From contig JBDWGM010000125.1 in the NCBI GenBank assembly GCA_039975755.1, positions 34,851-98,850 on the forward strand: a stretch of 64,000 nucleotides of DNA, given 5' to 3'. Of this stretch, positions 1-7,968 are shown one piece after another (position 1 is the stretch's first letter; every line of letters begins with the position of its first letter). Below the pieces are notes generated by a model, which made no database searches, had not been told where the DNA came from, and saw only the letters and a program-made list of their open reading frames with translations. Position numbers and translations under genes: made by a program. The DNA is from JABSSA01 sp039975755 (lineage in GTDB: Bacteria > Pseudomonadota > Alphaproteobacteria > Rhodobacterales > Rhodobacteraceae).

Positions 1-78
1 ATCGAACTGCTTCAGGACGGCGATAGTTTGGCTGCAGCCGAACCATGGGCAAGTATGGAAAACGTCGGGCATTGGTAA
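1..78 (+). CDS. C-terminal end of an unidentified protein (partial)
   Basis: An open frame enters from the left edge and ends at TAA 76-78, giving 25 residues that finish in ENVGHW. Nothing identifies the family. It is reported because the frame has no internal stop, lies on the same strand as the following DUF1194 gene and would overlap its annotated start by 34 bases, which would be consistent with translational coupling. If the DUF1194 gene really starts at TTG 72, the overlap shrinks to 7 bases. Confidence is limited by the short visible length. Confidence 0.35.
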   Translation: MELLQDGDSLAAAEPWASMENVGHW

Positions 79-782
79 TACGCGCCGCCACATTCCTTGC
101 ATTGCTTTTTGCATCCGCCAACGGGGCGATGGCCTGTCGCCTCGCCCTGTTGTTGGCAATTGATGTGTCATCTTCGGTAGATCAGCACGAAGATTCACTT
201 CAACGCCAAGGACTTGCGGCGGCTTTGCTTGCACCTGAGGTGCAGACAGCCTTTTTCGGATTGGCCGATCCGGTTGCTTTGGGGGTTTATGAATGGTCGG
301 GGCGGTACAACCAGGAAATCCTGCTCGACTGGACTGTTATCGACAACCCTGCCGCATTGGAATCGGCATCCGCGTCGATCAGTCAGTCACGGCGCAGCCA
401 TAACGAATTCCCGACTGCTATGGGATTTGCTTTAGGCTTTGGCGCGGAAATGTTGGCTCGTGCGCCCAACTGTGTAAACCGCACGATAGATATGGCCGGG
501 GACGGTCAGAACAATGAAGGGTTTGGGCCACTTCTGGCTTATCAAGAGTTTCCGTTCGACGGGGTCGTCGTGAATGGTCTTGTCGTCAATGCGGCGGATT
601 ATGAAGCCGAAACGCAATTGATTGAGTTCTATCAGACCCAAGTGTTGCGCGGTCCAGGTGCATTTTTGGAAGTTGCGCAGGGTTTCGAAGACTACGAGCG
701 CGCAATTCGACGTAAATTGGAACGTGAATTGTCAGTTCCCGTATTTGGCGCTTTGATCGAGGCAGGCGATGCCCCCGGTTAA
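45..782 (+). CDS. DUF1194 (von Willebrand A-like) secreted protein, copy 1
   Basis: Protein of 245 residues. Residues 10-30 form a hydrophobic signal segment ending in GAMA, so export is likely. The core begins with a VWA-like first strand and a MIDAS-type DxSxS motif (DVSSS, about residues 40-44), followed later by DMAGDG, matching the DUF1194 family common in Rhodobacterales. The family role is unknown; metal-dependent protein binding in the periplasm is an inference from the VWA fold. No Shine-Dalgarno is obvious before ATG 45. TTG 72 has GGAAAA about 10 bases upstream and is an alternative start that keeps the signal peptide. The gene overlaps the next DUF1194 gene by 14 bases, so the two are very probably co-transcribed. 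Confidence 0.85.
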   Translation: MGKYGKRRALVIRAATFLALLFASANGAMACRLALLLAIDVSSSVDQHEDSLQRQGLAAALLAPEVQTAFFGLADPVALGVYEWSGRYNQEILLDWTVIDNPAALESASASISQSRRSHNEFPTAMGFALGFGAEMLARAPNCVNRTIDMAGDGQNNEGFGPLLAYQEFPFDGVVVNGLVVNAADYEAETQLIEFYQTQVLRGPGAFLEVAQGFEDYERAIRRKLERELSVPVFGALIEAGDAPG

Positions 783-1515
783 GCGCAGTGCAGTCGTCGC
801 GATTATTTTAAGTCTTTTTGCGTCCTACAGTCATGCAGCTTGCCGCCAGGCCTTGGCCCTAGGCCTTGATGTGTCCGGGTCCGTTGATCTGCGAGAATAC
901 CGATTACAGCTGGATGGATTGGCTGCCGCACTTGACAGCTCCGAAGTCCGGGGGGCGATTTTTAGCATGCCGGACGCCCCTATTGCCTTGATGGTCTATG
1001 AATGGAGCGGTGTAAAAGATACGGCCGTTGTATTGGAGTGGACGGATATAAGCAATGAAAACGCACTTGATCTTGCCATCGACACGTTGCGCAACACAGA
1101 AAGACGCGACGCGACGCCAGGCACAGCCCTGGGTATTGCGATGCAAAGCGGCGTGGCGTTTTTGGCGCAAAAGCCAGATTGTTGGAAACACACGTTAGAC
1201 ATTTCAGGCGACGGGAAATCCAATCTCGGCCCACGTCCGCGCGACGTGCAGCCCAGCCTTCAGGTGCAGGGTGTGACAATAAACGGGTTGGTTATTGGTG
1301 CGGACGCCCCTTCCATTGGTGACCTGCGCCAAGCGCAAGTCGGCGAGCTGGTCACGTATTTCCAAGCGAACGTCATTCAAGGGCCAGATTCTTTTGTCGA
1401 AGCTGCCCTTGGATATGAGGCCTATGCCGATGCTATGGCCAGAAAACTGCTAAGGGAAATTGAGACATTGAACGTGTCTCAATTGACCCCAAAACCAGAA
1501 TATCGACTGAAATAG
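769..1515 (+). CDS. DUF1194 (von Willebrand A-like) secreted protein, copy 2
   Basis: Protein of 248 residues, a diverged tandem paralogue of the preceding gene. It has a short signal peptide (about residues 1-23), the MIDAS-like DVSGS motif at about residues 34-38 and DISGDG further on. The ATG lies inside the end of copy 1 and is preceded by a GAGGCAGG ribosome-binding region, supporting this start and translational coupling. Both copies keep the DUF1194 landmarks but differ over most positions, so the duplication is old. Function unknown; a periplasmic binding role is inference. Its 3' end converges on ldtR. Confidence 0.85.
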   Translation: MPPVKRSAVVAIILSLFASYSHAACRQALALGLDVSGSVDLREYRLQLDGLAAALDSSEVRGAIFSMPDAPIALMVYEWSGVKDTAVVLEWTDISNENALDLAIDTLRNTERRDATPGTALGIAMQSGVAFLAQKPDCWKHTLDISGDGKSNLGPRPRDVQPSLQVQGVTINGLVIGADAPSIGDLRQAQVGELVTYFQANVIQGPDSFVEAALGYEAYADAMARKLLREIETLNVSQLTPKPEYRLK

Positions 1516-1557
1516 TCGTGTCCGCTGCACAGTAAACCACGCAGCAGTTTATCATGA

Positions 1558-2055
1558 TCAATAAATATAACGGATCTGATCAGCCCAATAGCGTTCAACT
1601 CGCTTCAGGGAATCGGAAATTTCCGTGATGCCATCAGCCGTAATGACCTGCCTGTCGACAAGGCCATCTGCATGCCGCTCAAACAAGTCAGTGACAACTT
1701 TGCGGATTTCACGGCCCTGTTCCGTTAGGCGCACACGAACGGAACGGCGGTCAATTTCGCATCGCTGATGATGCATGTAACCCATCTCAACCAACTTCTT
1801 CAGGTTATAGCTCACGTTGGAACCTTGATAGTATCCCCGTGTTTTCAATTCACCTGCGGTTACTTCGTTTTCACCGATGTTAAACAACAACAGCGCTTGC
1901 ACCGCGTTAATTTCAAGCACACCAACGCGCTCGAATTCGTCTTTTATTACATCCAAAAGCAAGCGATGCAGTCGTTCGACCAGCGACAATGCTTCAAGGT
2001 ACCCCGTCATAAAACCCTTCTCGCTCACGACGAGATTGGGATCTAGAATGCTCAT
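1558..2055 (-). CDS. ldtR: LdtR-like MarR-family winged-helix regulator
   Basis: Protein of 165 residues. The segment from about residue 20 onward (LVERLHRLLLDVIKDEF, ALLLFNIGENEVTAGEL, RGYYQGSNVSYNLKKLVEMG, DRRSVRVRLTEQG) is the conserved MarR/winged-helix core of LdtR, the regulator of L,D-transpeptidase and stress genes described in Liberibacter and Sinorhizobium. A longer frame opens upstream, but ATG 2055 has GGAGAG eight bases before it and gives the normal family length, so I chose it. It lies 94 bases downstream of sdhE on the same strand and may be read with it or alone. The ligand and targets in this organism are not visible from the sequence. Confidence 0.85.
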   Translation of the reverse strand: MSILDPNLVVSEKGFMTGYLEALSLVERLHRLLLDVIKDEFERVGVLEINAVQALLLFNIGENEVTAGELKTRGYYQGSNVSYNLKKLVEMGYMHHQRCEIDRRSVRVRLTEQGREIRKVVTDLFERHADGLVDRQVITADGITEISDSLKRVERYWADQIRYIY

Positions 2056-2149
2056 TACAAACTCTCCAACAAAACAGCTCGAGAGTAATGTCCGATAAAT
2101 TCGCAAAAAATCGGTTAAGTGCTGAGAATCAAGCGAAAATGCGTCGAAA

Positions 2150-2407
2150 TTAGCGTTCAAACGCCTCTGAAATTTGAATCATCAGCGCTTTAAATCGGTC
2201 TGGTGCCGGGGCTTGCTTTGTCACCCAAGCATAGAGATCGTGATCGTTTTCGGACAATAAATCTTCATATATATCAAGGTCATCTGTGGATAAGTTCGCC
2301 AATCTCTTTTCCGAAAAGTTGGCAAGGATAAGATCCATTTCCTTGATCCCGCGGCGGATAGATCGCATGTGAAGACGTCGCAGACGATTTTCTGGTGTCT
2401 CAACCAT
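2150..2407 (-). CDS. sdhE: FAD assembly factor SdhE (succinate dehydrogenase assembly factor 2)
   Basis: Protein of 85 residues, the usual SdhE/YgfY size. The diagnostic RGxxE motif is present (RRGIKEMDLIL, about residues 17-27), followed by the typical acidic helical region. Members assist covalent FAD attachment to the flavoprotein subunit of succinate dehydrogenase in the cytoplasm. The open frame extends further upstream, but ATG 2407 gives the family length and overlaps the stop of the preceding XRE gene by 8 bases (ATGGTTGA), implying translational coupling. Confidence 0.88.
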   Translation of the reverse strand: MVETPENRLRRLHMRSIRRGIKEMDLILANFSEKRLANLSTDDLDIYEDLLSENDHDLYAWVTKQAPAPDRFKALMIQISEAFER

Positions 2408-2798
2408 CTGCACGGGCTGCCATGGCTTGACGCAGTCGTTTTTCCAACCGCGCGACCTGTTCCGTTCGCGATTGTAAGTCGGCGCGCAGATCACGCAATT
2501 CGCCAATAAGACTCAGCAATGACGTGTCTTCAAGTTCGGCCTCAGTCGGTTCGATCATGCCGTCGCCCTGACCATTGATCAGCCACGTGACCGAAACATT
2601 CAGCAACCCCGCCAGCATTGACAATCGGTTGGCGCGCGGTTCGTTTAAATCGTCTTCCCAAGACCGCAAAGTCGCTGTGCGCACACCAAGACGCTTGGCC
2701 AAATCTTTTTGGCTCATGCGCGCGGCCTCGCGCGCACCCGCAAGACGGTCACCAAAGGTTGCCATGTCCGGGCTGTACCAGTCTGTTCCGTCTTCCAT
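2400..2798 (-). CDS. XRE-family helix-turn-helix protein with C-terminal coiled coil
   Basis: Protein of 132 residues. Residues about 13-67 form a Cro/C1-type helix-turn-helix (RMSQKDLAKRLGVRTATLRSWE). Residues about 90-130 are a charged, leucine-spaced helix (LRDLRADLQSRTEQVARLEKRL) likely to make a coiled coil and mediate dimerisation. ATG 2798 is preceded by GGAGCGA at good spacing. It is probably a DNA-binding protein, but its targets are unknown. The gene is divergent from the aminotransferase at 2880 and translationally coupled to sdhE. Confidence 0.8.
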   Translation of the reverse strand: MEDGTDWYSPDMATFGDRLAGAREAARMSQKDLAKRLGVRTATLRSWEDDLNEPRANRLSMLAGLLNVSVTWLINGQGDGMIEPTEAELEDTSLLSLIGELRDLRADLQSRTEQVARLEKRLRQAMAARADG

Positions 2799-2879
2799 TC
2801 ATTCGCTCCATTTGCTTGAAGGCCGCCACATGGCAGCCTATGAGAGCTATACCCTCTTGCATAAGGCTTCGAAACCACC

Positions 2880-4082
2880 ATGCCATTTCTGTCTACGACA
2901 CTCGACCGAGTCAAACCGTCGCCGACCATCGCAGTAAACAACCTTGCCACAGAATTAAAGGCGCAGGGACACGATGTTATTGACCTTGGGGCTGGCGAGC
3001 CCGATTTTGACACTCCACAACACATTAAAGATGCAGCAGTCGCCGCCATTGCGTCCGGTCGAACGAAATATACAGCCGTTGACGGTATCCCAGAGCTGAA
3101 GAAGGCGATTTGCGCAAAACTTCAACGCGACAATGATCTTGAATACAGCTCAAGCCAAGTTTCGATTGGCACCGGCGGCAAGCAAGTTCTGTACAACGCG
3201 TTGATGGCTACTCTGAACGAAGGTGACGAAGTCGTTATTCCGGCACCCTATTGGGTCAGCTATCCTGATATGGTCTTATTGGCTGGTGGCACGCCTGCAG
3301 TCGTTCCATGCGGAATCGAAACATCGTTTAAGATGACACCAACCCAGCTTGAAGCGGCCATCACCCCCAAAACCAAATGGTTGATTTTCAATTCGCCGTC
3401 TAACCCGACAGGTGCGGGATACAGTCGTGATGAATTAAAAGGCCTTACAGATGTTTTGATGCGTCACCCTCATGTTTGGATTTTGACGGATGATATGTAC
3501 GAACATCTGGCCTATGATGACTTCAAATTTTGCACACCGGCGCAGGTCGAACCTGGGCTTTATTCTCGCACGCTTACGGTCAACGGAGTGTCCAAAGCAT
3601 ATGCAATGACAGGATGGCGCATTGGATATGCTGCTGGACCGGAACCTCTTATTGCTGCGATGCGAAAGATTCAGTCGCAGTCGACCTCAAACCCTTGCTC
3701 GATCTCACAATGGGCCGCGGTTGAGGCCTTGCAAGGCCCTCACGATTTCATTCAAAGCAACAACGATGTTTTCGTCCGTCGGCGCGATCTTGTCGTTTCA
3801 ATGTTGAACGAAATAGACGGAATGACATGCCCGGTCCCTGAAGGGGCGTTTTACGTTTATCCTTCTATTTCCGGTCTGATCGGGAAAACGACGGCGCAAG
3901 GTGTTCTGATTGAAAACGATGAGATATTCTCGAAGGCTTTGCTGGAAGACGTTGGCGTCGCAGTTGTTTTCGGGGCCGCCTTCGGGGTATCGCCCAACTT
4001 TCGTGTCAGCTACGCTACGTCGGATCAAACGTTGAAAGATGCATGCACACGCATCCAAACCTTTTGTGCAAGTCTGACGTAA
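2880..4082 (+). CDS. Class I aspartate aminotransferase
   Basis: Protein of 400 residues, normal length for the alphaproteobacterial type I-gamma aspartate/tyrosine/aromatic aminotransferases. Visible landmarks are DLGAGEPDFDTP near the N-terminus, NSPSNPTG at 171-178, the PLP-binding lysine K239 in SKAYAMTGWRIGY, and the C-terminal FRVSYATS with the substrate carboxylate arginine. It should interconvert aspartate and 2-oxoglutarate with oxaloacetate and glutamate in the cytosol. A 13-base gap separates it from a small conserved gene ending in a terminator, so the two form a short unit. Confidence 0.9.
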   Translation: MPFLSTTLDRVKPSPTIAVNNLATELKAQGHDVIDLGAGEPDFDTPQHIKDAAVAAIASGRTKYTAVDGIPELKKAICAKLQRDNDLEYSSSQVSIGTGGKQVLYNALMATLNEGDEVVIPAPYWVSYPDMVLLAGGTPAVVPCGIETSFKMTPTQLEAAITPKTKWLIFNSPSNPTGAGYSRDELKGLTDVLMRHPHVWILTDDMYEHLAYDDFKFCTPAQVEPGLYSRTLTVNGVSKAYAMTGWRIGYAAGPEPLIAAMRKIQSQSTSNPCSISQWAAVEALQGPHDFIQSNNDVFVRRRDLVVSMLNEIDGMTCPVPEGAFYVYPSISGLIGKTTAQGVLIENDEIFSKALLEDVGVAVVFGAAFGVSPNFRVSYATSDQTLKDACTRIQTFCASLT

Positions 4083-4095
4083 CGAGGGGTGCATT

Positions 4096-4497
4096 ATGGC
4101 GGGTGACTTACCAGAATACTATTTCCGGGTCCGTGAAAACGGCGCGGCCGTCTTTCGGGTCGATACTGAAAATCGGCAACGCCGCATAGAAATGGATCAC
4201 ATTGCCACGATCAATATTCGAAATGGCGATGTGAAACCCCACGGGGATCGGCATCTGAGCGACGCAGACATGGAACACATCCGCGCATGGATGAATGATC
4301 GAACGCAAACATTAGCCCGTCGTGACGTCGATGATATTCACCGGGCTATCGATCATCTGAACCTAACGACACAATGGGCACAAAGCCGAGCGACTGATGA
4401 TCAGTTAGAGGATGTGACTGACGCGCTTTTGTTGGCAATGCACGATCTGCGAACGACGCTCGTGCGCAAAAAGGCTGACAGGTTGCAAAAACCCTGA
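4096..4497 (+). CDS. Conserved hypothetical protein
   Basis: Protein of 133 residues with no signal peptide or membrane segment. It is hydrophilic, with an N-terminal segment that looks like beta strands (YYFRVRENGAAVFRVDTEN) followed by helices. I do not recognise a named domain. GAGGGG seven bases upstream of ATG 4096 supports the start. It sits 13 bases behind the aminotransferase and ends inside a terminator hairpin, so it is the last gene of that unit. Confidence 0.75.
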   Translation: MAGDLPEYYFRVRENGAAVFRVDTENRQRRIEMDHIATINIRNGDVKPHGDRHLSDADMEHIRAWMNDRTQTLARRDVDDIHRAIDHLNLTTQWAQSRATDDQLEDVTDALLLAMHDLRTTLVRKKADRLQKP

Positions 4498-4517
4498 GAA
4501 CTTTCTGCTCAGTTTTT
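4486..4517 (+). terminator. Rho-independent terminator after the aminotransferase unit
   Basis: CTGAG (4494-4498) pairs with CTCAG (4508-4512), followed at once by five T residues. An A-run just upstream can extend the stem with the T-run. The stop codon of the preceding gene lies within the left arm. Confidence 0.6.
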
Positions 4518-4686
4518 AGGAGCTTCCAGATTCGCCTTCTCCAAAGGGCAGTCAATAGGCAGGTATCGTCTCAGTGACAGCCTGTGAACGCAATTTCTCG
4601 CGACATCCCGCTCACAAAACGAGCCATTCTTGGAGAGCTCACAGGATCGACTTACACAAATCCCTGCGACGAATTGCGGGGATATC

Positions 4687-5148
4687 ATGACGTCATCTAC
4701 AAAAACCAAGCACCAAGTTCTGCAGCTGCAGCCACAAGCGCACACACCTTCTCAGTCAGCGCTTCAACTGGCACAGATTCACGCTTTTATGGCCGAAGCC
4801 ATGACCGCAGAAGGGATCGTGGGCGACAGGGCCTTCAGCGCTGCAGAGACCACAACCCTGTCCGCATATATTTGCGACAGGCAGGACAGTTACGCACGCT
4901 CCTTAACCAACGAGCAACTTGGGCCCGAGCAATCAGACGACGCATCGTTATCTCTTGGGTCGAGGCGCCACGCCTCTGCGTTTTCGTCACAGTCAGATAC
5001 GATCCACACCGATACATCAGATCAACAAACACGTGCATCGACACGCGATTCATTTGTTTTTGCCTCCGATGCCACCGAAGTTGCACAGAATCGCCTTGTA
5101 CTTTTGCCTTCTAAACAACACCAAAAGTCACCTGCCCAAAAAGCGTGA
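4687..5148 (+). CDS. Possible small Gln/Ser/Thr-rich protein of unknown function
   Basis: A 153-residue frame starting at ATG 4687, with GGGG six bases upstream. The product is rich in Q, S, T and H. It has a plausible helical middle (ALQLAQIHAFMAEAMTAEG) and a low-complexity C-terminal half. Nothing identifies a family and there is no signal peptide. Competing frames cover the same DNA and look less protein-like. If this gene is not real, positions 4518-5216 contain no gene that I can support. It lies just upstream of a LuxR-type regulator on the same strand. Confidence 0.35.
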   Translation: MTSSTKTKHQVLQLQPQAHTPSQSALQLAQIHAFMAEAMTAEGIVGDRAFSAAETTTLSAYICDRQDSYARSLTNEQLGPEQSDDASLSLGSRRHASAFSSQSDTIHTDTSDQQTRASTRDSFVFASDATEVAQNRLVLLPSKQHQKSPAQKA

Positions 5149-5216
5149 TCGAGCTACAGATTGCTTAATGAACAAACGCTTGTCAGAAAAAAAATTGCCT
5201 GCAAATCTAGCGGGCG

Positions 5217-6350
5217 ATGACACCTAACGCTGCAGCTGCTCTTCCGTTGATATACGACGCGGCATTGAATCCGGGTCATTGGCGTCGTGCTTTGGATGCT
5301 GTTGCATCGCTGAGCAACGCAAAGGCTGCCGCGCTCTTGATCCGCCGACCCGACCCGTTTACGCGGGACTTACAAATGTTGAATTCCACGTTCCTTTCGT
5401 TTTCACGATCCCGCGCCGGGATGTACTACGCTTTGCGTTATTCGCGTTTGCAAAACCCCGATTGGGATTTCCTAGGCGCATGTGCCGTGCATGAACCGAC
5501 CCCTGATACGGCTGCTGGAACGTCTCGTGAATCACTCGACCGTCGTGCGGATTATGCGTATCTGCGCCGTACAATTGGGATAGGTCCCCGTCTGGGAGTT
5601 CGCTTGAACCGCGACAAAGTCTGGTTCGATGGGCTTAGTCTGGCAGGGGATGCACATGTACCACCCCAAACGAACAAGACGTTGACCGCACTTTTGCCAC
5701 ACCTGACCAAAGCCGCCGAAATGGGACGCGCTATTCACAAGCTTCGACGCAAAGCCTCGTCTGCAACTGCTGCGCTGGATCGTTTGCAAGTTGGCTTGGT
5801 TGCACTGCTTCCAAATGCTGAAGTGATCTGGAGCAATGCCGCCGCGAAACGTATTTTGGACGAAAGTGATGGGCTAAGCCTTGGGCAGGACAAATTTCTG
5901 CGTTGCGACAATTCTCAACGCACAAAAGAACTGGCAAGCCACATGGCTGACGTCGCAGCCACTACAATCGGGAACGGTCACACCGCAGAACACTTGATGG
6001 GTATGCCGCGTCGGTCCGGTCGTGCAGATCTGTTGCTTGAGGTCGCGCCTTTGCGCGCATCACATACAGATTTTGCAGAGGATGGCGCTTTGCTGACCAT
6101 TATCGATCCGCAAGCAGTTCCCAAATTACCCCTGAAACGGTTTGCCCGCCTTCATGACCTAAGCCAAGCTGAAAGCAGTGTTTGCGAATTGATTTTCCAA
6201 GGCCTGTCCATCGATGCAATCGCAAATGAACGCAATCGCAGCCCCATAACCATTAAAAATCAAATCGCCGCCATCCTGCACAAAACAGGTGCGCCAAGCC
6301 GTGTCGACCTTATCAGGCTGGCACTGCGCGTTATGCCACCAGTGTCATAG
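5217..6350 (+). CDS. LuxR-type helix-turn-helix transcriptional regulator
   Basis: Protein of 377 residues. The C-terminal 60 residues (about 313-372, LSQAESSVCELIFQGLSIDAI onward) are a GerE/LuxR-type helix-turn-helix, with IKNQIAAILHKTG as the recognition part. The N-terminal 300 residues resemble neither the autoinducer domain nor a receiver domain. The middle (about 185-300) has a PAS-like look, with WSNAAAKRIL around residue 203. It is probably a cytoplasmic regulator with an unknown ligand. The gene is alone on its strand and converges on the MATE gene across a shared hairpin. Confidence 0.8.
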   Translation: MTPNAAAALPLIYDAALNPGHWRRALDAVASLSNAKAAALLIRRPDPFTRDLQMLNSTFLSFSRSRAGMYYALRYSRLQNPDWDFLGACAVHEPTPDTAAGTSRESLDRRADYAYLRRTIGIGPRLGVRLNRDKVWFDGLSLAGDAHVPPQTNKTLTALLPHLTKAAEMGRAIHKLRRKASSATAALDRLQVGLVALLPNAEVIWSNAAAKRILDESDGLSLGQDKFLRCDNSQRTKELASHMADVAATTIGNGHTAEHLMGMPRRSGRADLLLEVAPLRASHTDFAEDGALLTIIDPQAVPKLPLKRFARLHDLSQAESSVCELIFQGLSIDAIANERNRSPITIKNQIAAILHKTGAPSRVDLIRLALRVMPPVS

Positions 6351-6368
6351 TTACAAACTGAACTTGCG

Positions 6369-6425
6369 GGATGGTGGGCGGGGCGTTTTTTGGCGCCAGC
6401 CAAAAGAGCGTCCGTCCCATCATCC
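6369..6425. terminator. Bidirectional terminator hairpin between convergent genes
   Basis: A long imperfect inverted repeat: the arm starting GGATGGTGGG pairs with the arm ending CCCATCATCC, and the inner TTTTGGC (6388-6394) pairs with GCCAAAA (6399-6405). It has runs of T and A on the two sides and lies between the LuxR-type gene and the end of the MATE gene, overlapping the last codons of the latter. Confidence 0.55.
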
Positions 6426-7784
6426 ATCCTTGAGTATATGCTTGACCGTAAAGCCCCAGAACCGCCCCATCAACAACACCCCTGCGACAGCCAGACCAAC
6501 CACAAGGCCCATCCAAACACCAGCGCCGCCAAATCCCAAAACGTAGCCGAAATAATAAGATACGGGCATTCCGATCGCCCAATAGCTGATCCCGGCCAAA
6601 ACCATAGGAACCGCTGTATCCTGTACACCGCGTAACAACCCCAACGCGATAACCTGCGCACCATCAACAAGTTGGAACACTGCCGCCAGGGCCAACAGAA
6701 TTACCCCAATTTCAAGGATTTCCATACGTGCAGGCTCATCAGAGCTTAAGAACAAATCGATCAACAGTTCTGGCCACACAACAAACACCACAATCGTTGC
6801 CATCGACATCGCAAGGCTAAGCCCAATGGCCGTGCGCGCACCTCTTTTCAAATGATCAAGATCTTTGCGTCCAACCGCATTGCCCGCCCGAATGGTGGCC
6901 ACATTTGCAAAACCCAGATGTACCATGAACGTAATAGATGCCAATTGCAGCGCGATGCCATGCGCGGCCAATGGCACGGTGCCAAGCCACCCCATCATAA
7001 TTGCCGAGGCCGAGAAAAGCCCCACTTCGCTAAGCGTTGTCAGACCAATTGGCCATCCTAACTGGAAGACTTTGCGGAACATGTCCCAATCAGGTTTCCA
7101 CATTCTTTGGAACAGGCTGTGTTCAGGCAAAGCCCACATAGCATAGATCACAACCCCGGCCAGCATCACGCATTGCGTCAGCACTGATGCCCACGCTGCC
7201 CCGCGCAAGCCAAGTTCCGGCGCGCCCCAATTGCCAAAAATCAATGCGTAATTTAGCAATCCATTGGCGATTGCGGCCAACAGGGTAATCCAGAACACGA
7301 TTTGGGTGCGATCCAGTGCCGCCAGGTATGATTTGAGTGTCATAACCATCAAAGCTGGGAAAATGCCCCACCCGGCCAGCTTCAAATATTCGGCGGCTAA
7401 AGCGGATTCAGTTTCGCCCTGTTGCAAAAGCTGCAAAATCGGCAAGGACCAATAGAGCAAAGGAAACGCCAACAAGGCGAACAGAAACGAAAGCCACAAC
7501 CCCATACGGGTTGAACGCCGAATGTTCACTTCGTCTTCTTCAGCGTGATATTTGGCCACCATCGGCATGACAGCCCACGCAAAGCCTGATCCCATCAGAA
7601 AAAGAACAAAGAAATAGTGCCCGGCCAAAGTGATCGACGCCAATTCGGTGACCCCGTACCATCCCACCATGATCGTATCAGTGGCACCAATAGCCACTTG
7701 CCCAAGGTGTCCGCCGATCAAGGGCAGACCCAGTTTCAAAATCGCGCGCATATGGGCGGGGTATGTCATCAGCATTGCACTCAT
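6420..7784 (-). CDS. MATE-family efflux transporter
   Basis: Protein of 454 residues, normal for the NorM/MATE group, with about twelve hydrophobic segments spread along the length. The N-terminal GLPLIGGHLGQVAIGATDT and the matching region in the second half (LGWPIGLTTLSEVGLFSAS) are the usual MatE repeats. It should export cationic drugs or metabolites across the inner membrane using a Na+ or H+ gradient; the substrate cannot be deduced. Three closely spaced ATGs (7784, 7775, 7769) leave the exact start open. It stands alone and is divergent from the hydrolase at 7969. Confidence 0.9.
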   Translation of the reverse strand: MSAMLMTYPAHMRAILKLGLPLIGGHLGQVAIGATDTIMVGWYGVTELASITLAGHYFFVLFLMGSGFAWAVMPMVAKYHAEEDEVNIRRSTRMGLWLSFLFALLAFPLLYWSLPILQLLQQGETESALAAEYLKLAGWGIFPALMVMTLKSYLAALDRTQIVFWITLLAAIANGLLNYALIFGNWGAPELGLRGAAWASVLTQCVMLAGVVIYAMWALPEHSLFQRMWKPDWDMFRKVFQLGWPIGLTTLSEVGLFSASAIMMGWLGTVPLAAHGIALQLASITFMVHLGFANVATIRAGNAVGRKDLDHLKRGARTAIGLSLAMSMATIVVFVVWPELLIDLFLSSDEPARMEILEIGVILLALAAVFQLVDGAQVIALGLLRGVQDTAVPMVLAGISYWAIGMPVSYYFGYVLGFGGAGVWMGLVVGLAVAGVLLMGRFWGFTVKHILKDG

Positions 7785-7968
7785 TGTTCGCGCAATACGC
7801 GATTGTATCGTCTGGCGAAAGACTACTTAGATGATCCGATGTTTTCTTCCGAATGAAAGAGACTTCTCTTGCCAATACGTCTATTGTGCTGCCATCTACG
7901 ACTAGGAGTTTGGCGGAATGCGACATTGTTCGAATCCGCTTTTGAAAATTCAATGGTGGGAGAGAAGA

